A stretch of 64,000 nt of DNA from NCBI RefSeq assembly GCF_004216905.1, contig NZ_SGXJ01000010.1, forward strand, positions 1 through 64,000. Reading direction: 5' to 3'. Made by a program: the position numbers and the translations under genes. This document shows positions 34,277-43,814 of the stretch, in pieces. The notes beneath the pieces are model-generated. The model was not told the origin of the DNA and did not search any database. It worked only from the letters and a program-made list of their open reading frames with translations. Position 1 is the stretch's first letter. Each line of letters begins with the position of its first letter. Origin of the DNA: Kribbella sp. VKM Ac-2569 (GTDB taxonomy: Bacteria; Actinomycetota; Actinomycetes; Propionibacteriales; Kribbellaceae).

Positions 34277-37200
34277 GTGAGTACCACCCGGATCGAGAGC
34301 ACGGCGTACGGCGCCGCGGCTCTGGAGCGCCTGCAAGCCGTCGTCGCGCGGCTCAAGGCCGACGATCCGATGACCCCTGTCACTCTGCTCCTGCCGAACA
34401 ACCTGGCCGGCGTGATCGCCCGCCGCCACCTCGCCCGCTCGTCGGTCGCCGGTCTGTACCTGGCGACCCTCGAGCGGCTCGCCGAGCAGATCGCCGCCGG
34501 TTTGCTTTCGCCGCGACGTCCCGCGACCCGTCCGATCGTGGCGGCCACCTGGCGTACGGCGCTCGCGAAATCGCCCGGCGTCTTCGACGAGGTCGCCGAG
34601 CACCCGTCGACCATCCAAGCGCTTGCATCCGCCCATCGCGAGCTCCGCGACCTCTCCGAACCCGCGCTCGACAAGGTCGCGCAGGCGTCAGCGCTCGGCC
34701 CCGATCTGGTCCGCCTGCATCGGCACGTCACCGCCGAGCTGGCCGCGGACTGGTACGACGCGACCGATCTGCTCCGCGCCGCCGCGTCCCGGATCGCGGA
34801 CTCGCCTTCAACTGTCGATGAGCTGGGCGCGCTGGTGCTGTATCTCCCGCAAGAGCTGACCCAGTCCGAGGCCGCCTTCGTCGCCGCACTCGGGGAAGCG
34901 GCCGCCGATCTCACGGTCATCGTCGGGCTGACCGACGTACGCCGTGCCGACCGCGCCGTGCGGCGATCGCTCGAACGGATCGGGATCGATCTGCCGACGT
35001 CGATCTCGAAGAACTATCCGGTCGCGACCGAGATCCTCAATGCGTCCGATGCCGACGACGAGGTGCGTTGTGTCGTGCGGGACGTCGTCTCGGCGCTGGA
35101 GCACACGCCGGCACATCGGATCGCGGTGCTGTACGCCGCAGCCTCGCCGTACGCACGTCTGCTGCACGAGCACCTGTCCGCCGCTCGCATCGAGGTGAAC
35201 GGTCCCGGTACGCGTCCGGTGCACGAGCGCGCGATCGCGCGGACGCTCCTCGAAGTACTCGCGCTGGTCGATCAGGATCTGCCGCGCGCGGACGTGTTCC
35301 GAGCGTTGGCGAACGCGCCGACACGCGACTTCACGGGCGAACGCATCCCGGTGCCGCAGTGGGAGCGGATGTCGCGGGTGGCCGGGGTGGTGCGTGGAGA
35401 CGACTGGGACACGCGGCTGGAGCGGTACGCGCAGTCGGAGCGACGGACCGCTGACCAGGAGGAGGCGGCCGAGGATCCACGGCCGGCCGCGGTACGGCGC
35501 GCGCAGTCCAACGCGTCGACGGCCGAGCGGTTGCATACGTTCGCTTCCACCTTGCGGGCGCGGCTGAATGCCCTTGCTTCGTTGGAGACCTGGTCATCGT
35601 TGTCTGAAGGTGTGCTGCAACTGTTCCACGATTTGCTGGGCGACTACTCGTCCTTGCCCATCGAGGAGCAGTACGCCGCGGCCGCCGTCGAGGGGTCGTT
35701 GACGGGGCTGTCCACGCTCGACGAGCTCGGTACTCCCGCGAGTCTCGCGGTGCTGCGCGACGTACTCGATCTCGAACTGCAGCAGTCGCTGCCGCGGGTC
35801 GGGACGTTCGGGACGGGCGTGCTGGTCGCGCCGCTGTCCGCGAGCGTCGGCTTGTCGGCGGACATCGTGTACGTCGTCGGTCTGTCCGAGGATCTGTACC
35901 CAGGGCGAGTGCACGAGGACGCGCTGCTCCCCCATCGGGTGCGTGAGGCGGCTGCGCCGGAGTTGGCGTCGTTCCGGGATCGCCTCGACGAGAAGCAGCG
36001 GCATCTGCTCGTCGCGTTCTCGGCCGGTGCGCGTGTGGTCGCGTCGTTCCCGCGCGGCGATCTGCGACGGTCGTCGCGGCGGTTGCCGACACGCTGGCTG
36101 CTCGGGTCGTTGCGGGAGTTGACCGGCGATCATGCGTTGCCCGCGACGCAGTGGGACCGGTACGGCGAGGTGCTGCAGACGTCGGCGTCGTACGCCGGTT
36201 CGTTGACGACGGCAACGATGCCGGCGACCGAGCAGGAATGGCAGACGCGCGCGGCGGCGGCGCGACTGTGGGTTCAGGACGGGGTGCTCGTGCGGGCGCG
36301 GGAGTTGCTGCGGGGGCGTGCTTCCGCTGCCTTCACGCGCTTCGATGGGGACTTGTCAGGCATGTCGGGTCTGCCCGAGTTCGCGGTCGAGGATCGGATC
36401 GCGTCACCGACGTCACTGGAGTCGTATGCGACGTGTCCGCACGCGTACTTCGTGGAGCGGCTGCTGCAGGTAGAGCCGTTGGAGGCTCCGGAGGATCTGC
36501 TCGTCATCTCACCGATCCAGATCGGGAACCTGATCCACAACAGCCTCGATGCTTTCGTGACGCGGCTGGCCGGTTCGCTGCCGGGGTACGGCGAGCCGTG
36601 GACGGAGGAGCAGCGGAAGCTGCTGCTGGCGATCGGGGCGGACCTCGCGGATCAGTTCGAGGCGGAGGGTCTGACCGGGCATCCGCGGCTGTGGCAGCGC
36701 GAGCGGTTGCGGATCCTCGGCGACCTGATGGTGCTGCTTAACGACGACGACCGCTGGCGCGCTTCGCGGTCCGCGTCGGTTGTGGCGAGCGAGCTGACGT
36801 TCGGGTTCGACGGCGAGCCTCCGGTGGAGATCCCGGTGCCGTCCGGCCGGGTGTTGCTGCGCGGATCCGCCGACAAGGTCGACCTCGGCGCGGACGGCAC
36901 GATCTACGTGACAGATGTGAAGACCGGCGGCTTCTCGCGGTACGAGGGCATCGAGGCGGATCCGGTCGCGGGCGGGACGAAACTGCAGCTGCCCGTGTAC
37001 GCGTACGCGGCCCGCGCGCGGCTGGGTGAACCGTCCACTCCGGTCGAGGCGTCGTACTGGTTCGTCCGGCGCGGCGGCAAACGGATCCCGGTCCCGCTCA
37101 CCCCCGAGGTCGAGGCCCGGTACGTCGACACGCTCGACGTGATCGTGTCGTCGATCGCGGCCGGGCACTTCCCGCCGAAGGCACCCGAAATCCCGGACTT

Positions 37201-37348
37201 CCTGTGGGTCCAGTGCCCGTACTGCAACCCCGACAGCCTCGGCCACAGCGAGGTCCGGGCGCGCTGGGACCGCAAACGCCACGACCCGGTGCTCGAACGG
37301 CTCGTGCGGCTCATCGACCCCACTGCCCTGGAGGCCGCCGATGAGTGA
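34277..37348 (+). CDS. AddB/RecB-like PD-(D/E)XK exonuclease subunit
   Basis: About 1023 aa from GTG 34277 (GGGGAG 6 nt upstream; GTG 34274 also possible). Residues 1-600: inactivated UvrD-like helicase scaffold as in AddB, without Walker A. C-terminal nuclease about 700-1000: ATCPHAYFVERLLQVEPLE, then LRGSADKVDLG...YVTDVKTG with the D...DxK site, then VQCPYCN. One cysteine at about 720 plus the pair near 980 suggest an AddB-like iron-sulfur site, but the expected fourth cysteine after CPYC is not seen. Functions with the overlapping AddA-like subunit to process double-strand breaks for recombination. Confidence 0.88.
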   Translation: MSTTRIESTAYGAAALERLQAVVARLKADDPMTPVTLLLPNNLAGVIARRHLARSSVAGLYLATLERLAEQIAAGLLSPRRPATRPIVAATWRTALAKSPGVFDEVAEHPSTIQALASAHRELRDLSEPALDKVAQASALGPDLVRLHRHVTAELAADWYDATDLLRAAASRIADSPSTVDELGALVLYLPQELTQSEAAFVAALGEAAADLTVIVGLTDVRRADRAVRRSLERIGIDLPTSISKNYPVATEILNASDADDEVRCVVRDVVSALEHTPAHRIAVLYAAASPYARLLHEHLSAARIEVNGPGTRPVHERAIARTLLEVLALVDQDLPRADVFRALANAPTRDFTGERIPVPQWERMSRVAGVVRGDDWDTRLERYAQSERRTADQEEAAEDPRPAAVRRAQSNASTAERLHTFASTLRARLNALASLETWSSLSEGVLQLFHDLLGDYSSLPIEEQYAAAAVEGSLTGLSTLDELGTPASLAVLRDVLDLELQQSLPRVGTFGTGVLVAPLSASVGLSADIVYVVGLSEDLYPGRVHEDALLPHRVREAAAPELASFRDRLDEKQRHLLVAFSAGARVVASFPRGDLRRSSRRLPTRWLLGSLRELTGDHALPATQWDRYGEVLQTSASYAGSLTTATMPATEQEWQTRAAAARLWVQDGVLVRARELLRGRASAAFTRFDGDLSGMSGLPEFAVEDRIASPTSLESYATCPHAYFVERLLQVEPLEAPEDLLVISPIQIGNLIHNSLDAFVTRLAGSLPGYGEPWTEEQRKLLLAIGADLADQFEAEGLTGHPRLWQRERLRILGDLMVLLNDDDRWRASRSASVVASELTFGFDGEPPVEIPVPSGRVLLRGSADKVDLGADGTIYVTDVKTGGFSRYEGIEADPVAGGTKLQLPVYAYAARARLGEPSTPVEASYWFVRRGGKRIPVPLTPEVEARYVDTLDVIVSSIAAGHFPPKAPEIPDFLWVQCPYCNPDSLGHSEVRARWDRKRHDPVLERLVRLIDPTALEAADE

Positions 37349-40300
37349 GAAGTTGCTCGACGGGTCCGCTCGGGACCGGATCCGCACAGACACCGACACC
37401 ACCCTCTTCGTCGAAGCAGGCGCCGGGTCCGGGAAGACGCATGCGCTCGTCGAGCGAGTCAGCACGCTGGTGCTGCGAGACGGCGTACCGCTGCGAACGA
37501 TTGCCGCCGTGACCTTCACCGAGAAAGCCGGGGCGGAGCTGCGGGACCGGCTGCGGGTCGAGTTCGAGAAGGCGCGGAAGAGCGAGGACCGGCAGCTCGC
37601 CGACGCTGCGCTCGACGATCTGGATTCCGCGTCGATCGGCACGCTGCATGCCTTCGCGCAGCAGATCCTGCTCGCGCATCCGATCGAGGCCGGGCTGCCG
37701 CCGCTCATCGACGTACTCGACGAGGTCGGCTCGTCGGTCGCCTTCGAGGAACGCTGGGCCGAGCTGCAACAGCAGCTCCTCGACGACGACTCGATCGCCG
37801 AGCCGCTGCTGCTCGCGATGGCGGTCGGGGTCGAGCTGAAGCATCTCCGGTCGCTCGCCCGCCTGTTCGGCAACGACTGGGACCTGATCGCGGATCGGGT
37901 TCTGGTCGAGCCGCCCGAGCTCGTCGCGATGCCGGATCTCAGCGGCCTGATCGCCGCGGCCGCGCAGATCGGCGCCGCAGCCGAGTCCTGCCTGGACCCC
38001 GAGGACCGGTTGCTGCCGAAGGTCCAGCAGATCCGCGAGCTCGGTCTGACGCTGGACGCGGCGTCCGACCAGGAGACGCAGCTCGCGCTGCTGCAGACGT
38101 TCCGCGGCCTGAAGGTGGGCAGGATCGGGCGCAAGGAGAACTGGCCTGACATCGCCAAGGTCCGCGGGGACTGCACCGAGGTCGTCGAGGTCGCCGGCTC
38201 GCTGGTTGAGCTGCTGCTCGACGCTTGCCTGCGGCATCTTTCGCACTGGATTGCGGAGCGGGTGCTGGAGTCGGCCGAGCTCCGGCGCGCCGACGGGCGG
38301 CTGGAGTTCCACGATCTGCTGGTGCTCGCGCGCGATCTGCTGCGGCGCGACCCCGAGGTGCGCGCGGACCTCCAGGAGCGCTTCGAGCGCTTGCTGCTCG
38401 ACGAGTTCCAGGACACCGACCCGATCCAGATCGAGCTCGCGGTGCGGATCGCCGGCGGCGCGGAGGCGGACGCCACCGACTGGCACGACGTCGAGGTCCC
38501 GGAGGGGCGGCTGTTCGTGGTCGGGGACCCGAAGCAGTCGATCTACCGGTTCCGGCGCGCCAATATCGCGACGTACCTCACCGCCCAGCAGCTTCTGGGC
38601 GAAACGGTTGCCCTCACCACGAACTTCCGCACGGTGCCGCCGATCCTGAGCTGGATCAACACCGTCTTCGCCACCCTCATCCAGGCCCACGAATCCGCCC
38701 AGCCGTCGTACCAGGCCCTCTCCCCCCACCGCACCAACCCGACCAAACCCACCAGGCCGCCCACCGTATCCAGCGCGCCGCCGCCCGACGCCCCGGTCAA
38801 GGGCGACCAACTCTCGATCTTCGACGAGCCCACCCTCTTCGACTCCCCTGACTCCGAGGATCAGGTGAGTGATCTCGCGGCCGTCCTCCCGTTCCGCCGG
38901 CGCGGCGCCGACGTACCGCTCGAACCACCGCCGGACGAACCCGAGGACCCATCGGCAGGCCCCGCCGTCACGATCCTCGGCGCCACCCCGCACGAGGACC
39001 TGCCGCGCGCACAAGCCTCCGTCCTCCGCGAACGCGAGGCCACCGACGTCGCCTCTGTCATCGAGGAAGCGCTCCGCGAGGGCTGGCTGGTGTACGACGA
39101 CCGCGCCGAAACCTGGCGCCCCGCGGAGGCCGGCGACATCGCCGTACTCGTGCCGGCCCGCACCTCGCTCCCGTTCCTGGAAGACGCCCTCGACCGCGCC
39201 GACATCCCGTACCGTGCGGAAGCCAGCTCCCTCGTCTACCAGACCGCCGAGGTCCGCGACCTGCTCGCCTGCGCCCGCGCACTCGGCGACCCGAGCGACC
39301 AGCTCGCCCTCGTCACCACCCTCCGCTCACCCCTGTTCGGCTGCGGCGACGACGACCTCTACACCTGGAAGCGCAACGGCGGCACGTTCACGCTGACCGC
39401 ACCGGTCCCCGACCAGCTGCTCACCCACCCGATCGGCGAGGCGATGGAGTGGCTCCGCCGGACGTACTACGCGGCCCGTTGGCTCACCCCCAGCGAGGTT
39501 CTCGCGAAGATCGTCGCCGACCGCCGCATGCTGGAAGTCGCCGCGATCGGCCCCCGCGCCCGCGACGCGTGGCGCCGGATCCGGTTCGTCGTCGACCAGG
39601 CCCGCGCCTGGTCCGAGGTCGAACACGGTGGCCTCCGCTCGTACCTCGCCTGGGCCGCCCACCAAGGCGAGGAGACGTCCCGCGTCGCCGAGGCCGTCCT
39701 CCCCGAGACCGACGCCGACGCGGTCCGGGTGATGACGATCCACGCCGCGAAGGGCCTCGAGTTCCCGATCGTCATCCTCTCCGGCATGACCGCCTCCCCG
39801 AACCGCCAGCGCGGCGTCCAGGTCCTGTGGCCGCTGCCGGGCGGATACGCGGTGAAGCTCAAGTCGTCCGTCCAGACCGAGGACTTCGACCTCGTCCAAC
39901 CCGTCGACGAACAGATGGACGACTACGAACGCCGCCGCCTCCTGTACGTCGCCGCGACGCGCGCCCGCGACCACCTGGTCGTCTCACTGCACCGCTCCGG
40001 CAACCGCCGCCACACGAGCAACGCCGAGCTCCTCGCGACCGCCGGCGGCGTCGACGCACCGCACGCCACGCTCTTCACAGGCCCACCGGTCCCCGACCGC
40101 GAACCGACCGGCAGCCCGGATGTCACCCCGCCGATCTCCCGCACCGAGTGGGAATCCCGAGCCGCCGCCGCCCAGGCCGCGAGCCGAGCCCGCTCCGCCC
40201 AGAGCGCCTCCGGTCTCGAAGGCACCGGCCCGGAACTGTCTGTCGCCGTCGGCACCGACGAGGCCGCCATCGACCCAGGAACCGCGAAGGGCGCCCGCGA

Positions 40301-40787
40301 CCTCGAGCTCCCGCCATGGTCCAAGGGCCGCTACGGCACCGCGATCGGCCGCGCAGTGCACGCCGTACTCCAGGTCGTCGACCTCTCCACCGGCGCCGGC
40401 CTCGAAGCCGCCGTGTCGACGCAATGCCTCGCCGAGGGCGTCCTCGAGTACGCCGACGTCGTCACCGCACTCGTCCGTTCGGCGCTCGCGTCCGACGTGG
40501 TGAAACGCGCCGCCGCCCGCGAACACTGGCGCGAGTCGTACGTCGGCACGGTCCAACCGGACGGCACCGTTCTCGAAGGTTTCGTCGACCTCATCTACCG
40601 CGAGGACGACGGCCGCCTCACCATCGTCGACTACAAAACCGACGCCATTCCCGCCGCGGCCCTGGACAGCCGAGTCGCGTACTACGCACCCCAGCTCCAC
40701 GCGTACGCCGAGATCCTGCCGAACACGGCTGCACCCATACTCCTGTTCCTGAACCCCAGCGGCGCGATCGAACGCCAGGTGTCCTAG
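37341..40787 (+). CDS. AddA-like UvrD helicase-nuclease subunit
   Basis: 1148 aa, starting at ATG 37341 inside the end of the AddB-like gene (8-base overlap). SF1A helicase: Walker A EAGAGSGKTHALVERV (about 27-33), AVTFTEKAGAELRDRL, LDEFQDTDPIQ (Walker B), GDPKQSIYRFRRA, then VMTIHAAKGLEFP and LLYVAATRARDHLVV. C-terminal RecB-type nuclease about 1080-1100: LEGFVDLIYREDDGRLTIVDYKTD. A Pro/Ala/Asp-rich insertion near 460-530 interrupts the helicase. With AddB-like it forms a two-nuclease, one-motor enzyme for DNA end resection. Stop overlaps that of the convergent LysE gene. Confidence 0.92.
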   Translation: MSEKLLDGSARDRIRTDTDTTLFVEAGAGSGKTHALVERVSTLVLRDGVPLRTIAAVTFTEKAGAELRDRLRVEFEKARKSEDRQLADAALDDLDSASIGTLHAFAQQILLAHPIEAGLPPLIDVLDEVGSSVAFEERWAELQQQLLDDDSIAEPLLLAMAVGVELKHLRSLARLFGNDWDLIADRVLVEPPELVAMPDLSGLIAAAAQIGAAAESCLDPEDRLLPKVQQIRELGLTLDAASDQETQLALLQTFRGLKVGRIGRKENWPDIAKVRGDCTEVVEVAGSLVELLLDACLRHLSHWIAERVLESAELRRADGRLEFHDLLVLARDLLRRDPEVRADLQERFERLLLDEFQDTDPIQIELAVRIAGGAEADATDWHDVEVPEGRLFVVGDPKQSIYRFRRANIATYLTAQQLLGETVALTTNFRTVPPILSWINTVFATLIQAHESAQPSYQALSPHRTNPTKPTRPPTVSSAPPPDAPVKGDQLSIFDEPTLFDSPDSEDQVSDLAAVLPFRRRGADVPLEPPPDEPEDPSAGPAVTILGATPHEDLPRAQASVLREREATDVASVIEEALREGWLVYDDRAETWRPAEAGDIAVLVPARTSLPFLEDALDRADIPYRAEASSLVYQTAEVRDLLACARALGDPSDQLALVTTLRSPLFGCGDDDLYTWKRNGGTFTLTAPVPDQLLTHPIGEAMEWLRRTYYAARWLTPSEVLAKIVADRRMLEVAAIGPRARDAWRRIRFVVDQARAWSEVEHGGLRSYLAWAAHQGEETSRVAEAVLPETDADAVRVMTIHAAKGLEFPIVILSGMTASPNRQRGVQVLWPLPGGYAVKLKSSVQTEDFDLVQPVDEQMDDYERRRLLYVAATRARDHLVVSLHRSGNRRHTSNAELLATAGGVDAPHATLFTGPPVPDREPTGSPDVTPPISRTEWESRAAAAQAASRARSAQSASGLEGTGPELSVAVGTDEAAIDPGTAKGARDLELPPWSKGRYGTAIGRAVHAVLQVVDLSTGAGLEAAVSTQCLAEGVLEYADVVTALVRSALASDVVKRAAAREHWRESYVGTVQPDGTVLEGFVDLIYREDDGRLTIVDYKTDAIPAAALDSRVAYYAPQLHAYAEILPNTAAPILLFLNPSGAIERQVS

Positions 40788-41425
40788 GCAACAATTCGGA
40801 CCGCCAGCACGACGATCACCGCAGCCGACGCCATCGCAGTCACCAGCCGCCCCAGCGGACCGGTGAGCAACCGCCCGAGCAAGGCGCCACCGCCCGCGAG
40901 CAGCAGCTGCCAACTCGCCGACGCCACGAACGCCGCCACCACGAACACGATCCGCTCGCCAAGCCCCGCGACGCCCGACCCACCGAGCACCAGCGCCGCG
41001 AAGTAGATCACCGTCCACGGGTTCAGCATCGTCATCCCGAGCATCCCGAAGTACGCCGCCCACGCGCCGACCGGCGTCTCCTGCTGCAGCGCAACGATCC
41101 GCCGCTCGCGATAGCGCCGTACCGCCTTGGCCGCCCCCATCACCGCGAGCCCGATCAGCACCACAACCGATGCCCACCGCAACGGCCCAATGACCGGCAC
41201 CAACAACGGAGCCAACACCGACCCGGCACCCGCAGCCACCGCCGCGTACACGCCATCAGCCGAAGCAACCCCGAGCGCCGCAAACGCCCCGATCCGCAAC
41301 GAACTCCGCGCCGTCAACGCCACCAAATAGGTCCCGACAGGCCCGACCGGCATGGCAACCCCATACCCAGCCAAAAGCCCCGCGACCACCACCCCGATCA
41401 CAACTGACCGGAGATCGACCCCCAC
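40784..41425 (-). CDS. LysE-family amino acid/metabolite exporter
   Basis: 213 aa from GTG 41425. Six predicted helices; the first carries the family signature AMPVGPVGTYLVALTARSSLRIG, and NPWTVIYFAAL is the second conserved block. Exports an amino acid or similar small molecule; substrate unknown. No LysG-type regulator beside it. The 242 bases upstream hold no recognisable gene. Confidence 0.9.
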   Translation of the reverse strand: MGVDLRSVVIGVVVAGLLAGYGVAMPVGPVGTYLVALTARSSLRIGAFAALGVASADGVYAAVAAGAGSVLAPLLVPVIGPLRWASVVVLIGLAVMGAAKAVRRYRERRIVALQQETPVGAWAAYFGMLGMTMLNPWTVIYFAALVLGGSGVAGLGERIVFVVAAFVASASWQLLLAGGGALLGRLLTGPLGRLVTAMASAAVIVVLAVRIVA

Positions 41426-41667
41426 CCACGACCAACCTGCTGCTGAACCCGAGCCGCCGAGGCCGCAGGTCCAACCAGCAAGAGTCCAAGGATCGTCGTA
41501 GTCATGCCCCCATCATGAGCACCCACCCCCACCCCCTCAACCCAATTACCCCCTCCCCCAACACCCACCCGCTCCACCTCCACAGCTACCCAAGCCGCAC
41601 GCCCACCCATCAAACTCGAGCGCGCCACCTTCGCGCCTGCTCCCCGATTACGTGCCGGGTCACCGCA

Positions 41668-42288
41668 TCAGCCCGCCACGTGGGCTCCTGGTGACGCAGC
41701 GATCTTCACGGCCAACTCGTCGCTGATCGGGTACGGCCGCTCCGCGGGCAGCTCCGCCTCAGCCGCACTCCTCGACACCTGGGCAAGGTCCCGCACGCGA
41801 TGCATCTCCGCAGTGACATCCTCCAGCCCGACGATCCACTCGTTCACATACCGTCGTACCGCCTCACCAGACAACCCGATCTGGATCGACCGCACCCGAG
41901 GCTCCGGCGTGAGCGTCACCGTCTGCTCCGGATCCCACTGAATCCGCACCGGTGCCCCCGTCAACGACGCCTTCCAAGCCGCCTCGGACTCATGAAACCC
42001 AGCCTCATAATGCGAAAGCACACCACGCCCCAACGCCCACTCGAACCCCTCACGCGTGATGTCAACCCGCAACACCCGAGTCTGCCCCGGCTTCGTCCCC
42101 CACCCCGACCGATAAGCCATCCACAAGAACGACGGCTTGATCCAAGTCATCCGCCCCATCCCAAACGGCTCCACAAACCGCCCCGCCGCCAACGCCGGCT
42201 CGGCGATCTCACTCGAGTACGCCTGATAAACCGCAACAGACGCACCGTCATACAAAGCCCGAACCTGCCGAACCACCCCAGCCACCAT
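41668..42288 (-). CDS. DUF4291 family protein
   Basis: 206 aa. Core signature VAVYQAYSSEIAEPALAAGRFVEPFGMGRMTWIKPSFLWMAYRSGW is diagnostic of DUF4291. Function unknown; widespread in bacteria and eukaryotes. It closes the run of accessory minus-strand genes downstream of the RHS toxin, but is separated by 205 bases, so it may be independent of it. Confidence 0.9.
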   Translation of the reverse strand: MVAGVVRQVRALYDGASVAVYQAYSSEIAEPALAAGRFVEPFGMGRMTWIKPSFLWMAYRSGWGTKPGQTRVLRVDITREGFEWALGRGVLSHYEAGFHESEAAWKASLTGAPVRIQWDPEQTVTLTPEPRVRSIQIGLSGEAVRRYVNEWIVGLEDVTAEMHRVRDLAQVSRSAAEAELPAERPYPISDELAVKIAASPGAHVAG

Positions 42289-42493
42289 CCCCCAACCCTA
42301 AACACCCCCAGGTCCGCAGCCCTGCCCACAGACCAACCAGCGCCCCGCCGCCCACTACCGGCTTGTTGCACCACTACCGGCCCTACAACCCGCCACCGCG
42401 GAAACAACCCGCCATCCCGAGCCAGCCCAACGCGTCCAACACCGCACGCCGCGGCCAACCGTCGCCGGCCGACACTCGCCTCGGAGCACCACC

Positions 42494-42808
42494 TCACATC
42501 GGCTCGTCCTCATGGCGCCGATACACCCATTCCTCGCCAGCCAACAGCTCCCGCGACTGGACGCCCGGCACAACCCACAGCCTCGAACCGGACATCAACC
42601 GGCGGTACGAGGTCAGCGACCACATGCGCACGACCTCGGAGACCAGGAGATGCTCCTCACGGCCGACAGTCTCGTACAGGAACCTCGCCTCGATGCGAGG
42701 GTACGTGGGGCGAACAGCAACGGCTCTGAGATTCGGCGTGACCAGGTCCCACAGAGCCCGCTGGAACGACAGCAGAACTTCGACCCGGAAAGCGGGATCT
42801 GTCGTCAT
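42494..42808 (-). CDS. immunity-like protein
   Basis: 104 aa from ATG 42808, overlapping the preceding stop (ATGA). The part FQRALWDLVTPNLRAVAVRPTYPRIEARFLYE is that of a small alpha/beta family often seen next to contact-dependent toxins. No catalytic residues. Third immunity-like gene behind the RHS toxin. May protect against a toxin no longer encoded here. Confidence 0.65.
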   Translation of the reverse strand: MTTDPAFRVEVLLSFQRALWDLVTPNLRAVAVRPTYPRIEARFLYETVGREEHLLVSEVVRMWSLTSYRRLMSGSRLWVVPGVQSRELLAGEEWVYRRHEDEPM

Positions 42809-43212
42809 CTTGGTTTGCCGCTCGCCGGTGAAGTTTGGGCACGCCACCACGCCACGTCGCGATCGGCGTCACCGAGTTTCTCGAGGTACTCGAGCGCATG
42901 ATCTACGAACTCCGCAGGGAGTCGAACGTCATGATCATCGACGTAGTGAGCCAGCCCATCGGGCCACAACCACACGCCATCGCTCAACTCAAGCGCACCG
43001 TTCTCCCGGCCGCAGAACCGGCAGGTCGAGAGCCCACCGAAAGCTCGATGGATGAAGCCGCACCGCAGGTAATCGGCGATGGTCTCCCGCTCGAGCCGAT
43101 CCCATGTCGCATCGACAAAATTCTTCGGGTCCGGCCAGTCGGGCGCCGTCGAGCCAGCCCAATAGCCGATCAGCCTCAGCGGCTGCGAGTCGGCATGATC
43201 CATCGCCACCAC
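42805..43212 (-). CDS. immunity-like protein with CxxC
   Basis: 135 aa from GTG 43212 (GTG 43209 and ATG 43203 also possible; GGAGGTGA just upstream). Conserved blocks LIGYWAGSTAPDWPDP, CRFCGRENGALELSDG, WLWPDGLAHYV and VRLPAEFVDHALEYLEKLG define a widespread uncharacterised family that often sits in toxin-immunity arrays. CRFCG may bind zinc with a nearby histidine. Translationally coupled to the next gene. Confidence 0.7.
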   Translation of the reverse strand: MVAMDHADSQPLRLIGYWAGSTAPDWPDPKNFVDATWDRLERETIADYLRCGFIHRAFGGLSTCRFCGRENGALELSDGVWLWPDGLAHYVDDHDVRLPAEFVDHALEYLEKLGDADRDVAWWRAQTSPASGKPR

Positions 43213-43322
43213 TCACCTCCGTCAAAGATCTCCAAGGTCTTCCCTCGACAACGCTCCGAGGCGTTTCCCGAAAGAGACGATGATCATGCGCAGAATTCGT
43301 GGTGAAGATTGCCAAACATCGC

Positions 43323-43814
43323 CTAATCGACATCTGCGAGTCCTCGGGCGTACTCCCTCAGCATCGTCAACTGCTGGTCCGAGATCGGCGAGATCGGACC
43401 GTCCGGATCCAATCCACACCCGAACTGGCCGTCCGCCGTCATCCAGGCCAACACACCTCTGGACATGCATCCGGGGTCGAACAACTGGGGCGGGTCGCAG
43501 AACGGAAGACCTTCAGCGCCGACCCACGCAACAGAGCAGCCTGACTCTATGATCGCTGCTAGCGAAACACGCAGCGCAGCCGCCATGCCGTCAACTGTCG
43601 GCCAGACGAGAATTGGCAGGTCCCAGGTCGGGATTTCCCATGCGTCACCGTGCAGGACAAACTCGTCGACGGCGGGTTCGCCGAACCAAACGTGGACAGG
43701 AAACACGACCGGACCCCAAGCTCCACGCCTCCCAAGACCGTAAATCGAGATACCTGGCACCTCGTCCCCGTCCACGATGACAACGAGAGCGTCACGCGCG
43801 CGTGTGACAGTCAT
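43323..43814 (-). CDS. candidate cognate immunity protein of the RHS toxin
   Basis: 163 aa from ATG 43814, overlapping the RHS stop (ATGA), the classic toxin/immunity junction. Acidic, alpha/beta, no signal peptide. Notable blocks are YGLGRRGAWGPVVFPVHVWFGEP and IPTWDLPILVWPTVDGMAAALR. Family not recognised. GC is visibly lower than the surrounding core genes, as expected for an exchanged cassette. Confidence 0.7.
   Translation of the reverse strand: MTVTRARDALVVIVDGDEVPGISIYGLGRRGAWGPVVFPVHVWFGEPAVDEFVLHGDAWEIPTWDLPILVWPTVDGMAAALRVSLAAIIESGCSVAWVGAEGLPFCDPPQLFDPGCMSRGVLAWMTADGQFGCGLDPDGPISPISDQQLTMLREYARGLADVD

Noticed and set aside
36509-39014. Long minus-strand frames across the AddB/AddA-like genes
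   Set aside because: Ser/Arg- or Leu/Gly/Arg-rich shadows with no motif; the plus strand has clear helicase and nuclease motifs.
41398-41505. 35-codon minus-strand frame with hydrophobic start overlapping the LysE gene start
   Set aside because: No ribosome-binding site at usual spacing and no sign of conservation; could be a leader peptide but not supportable.
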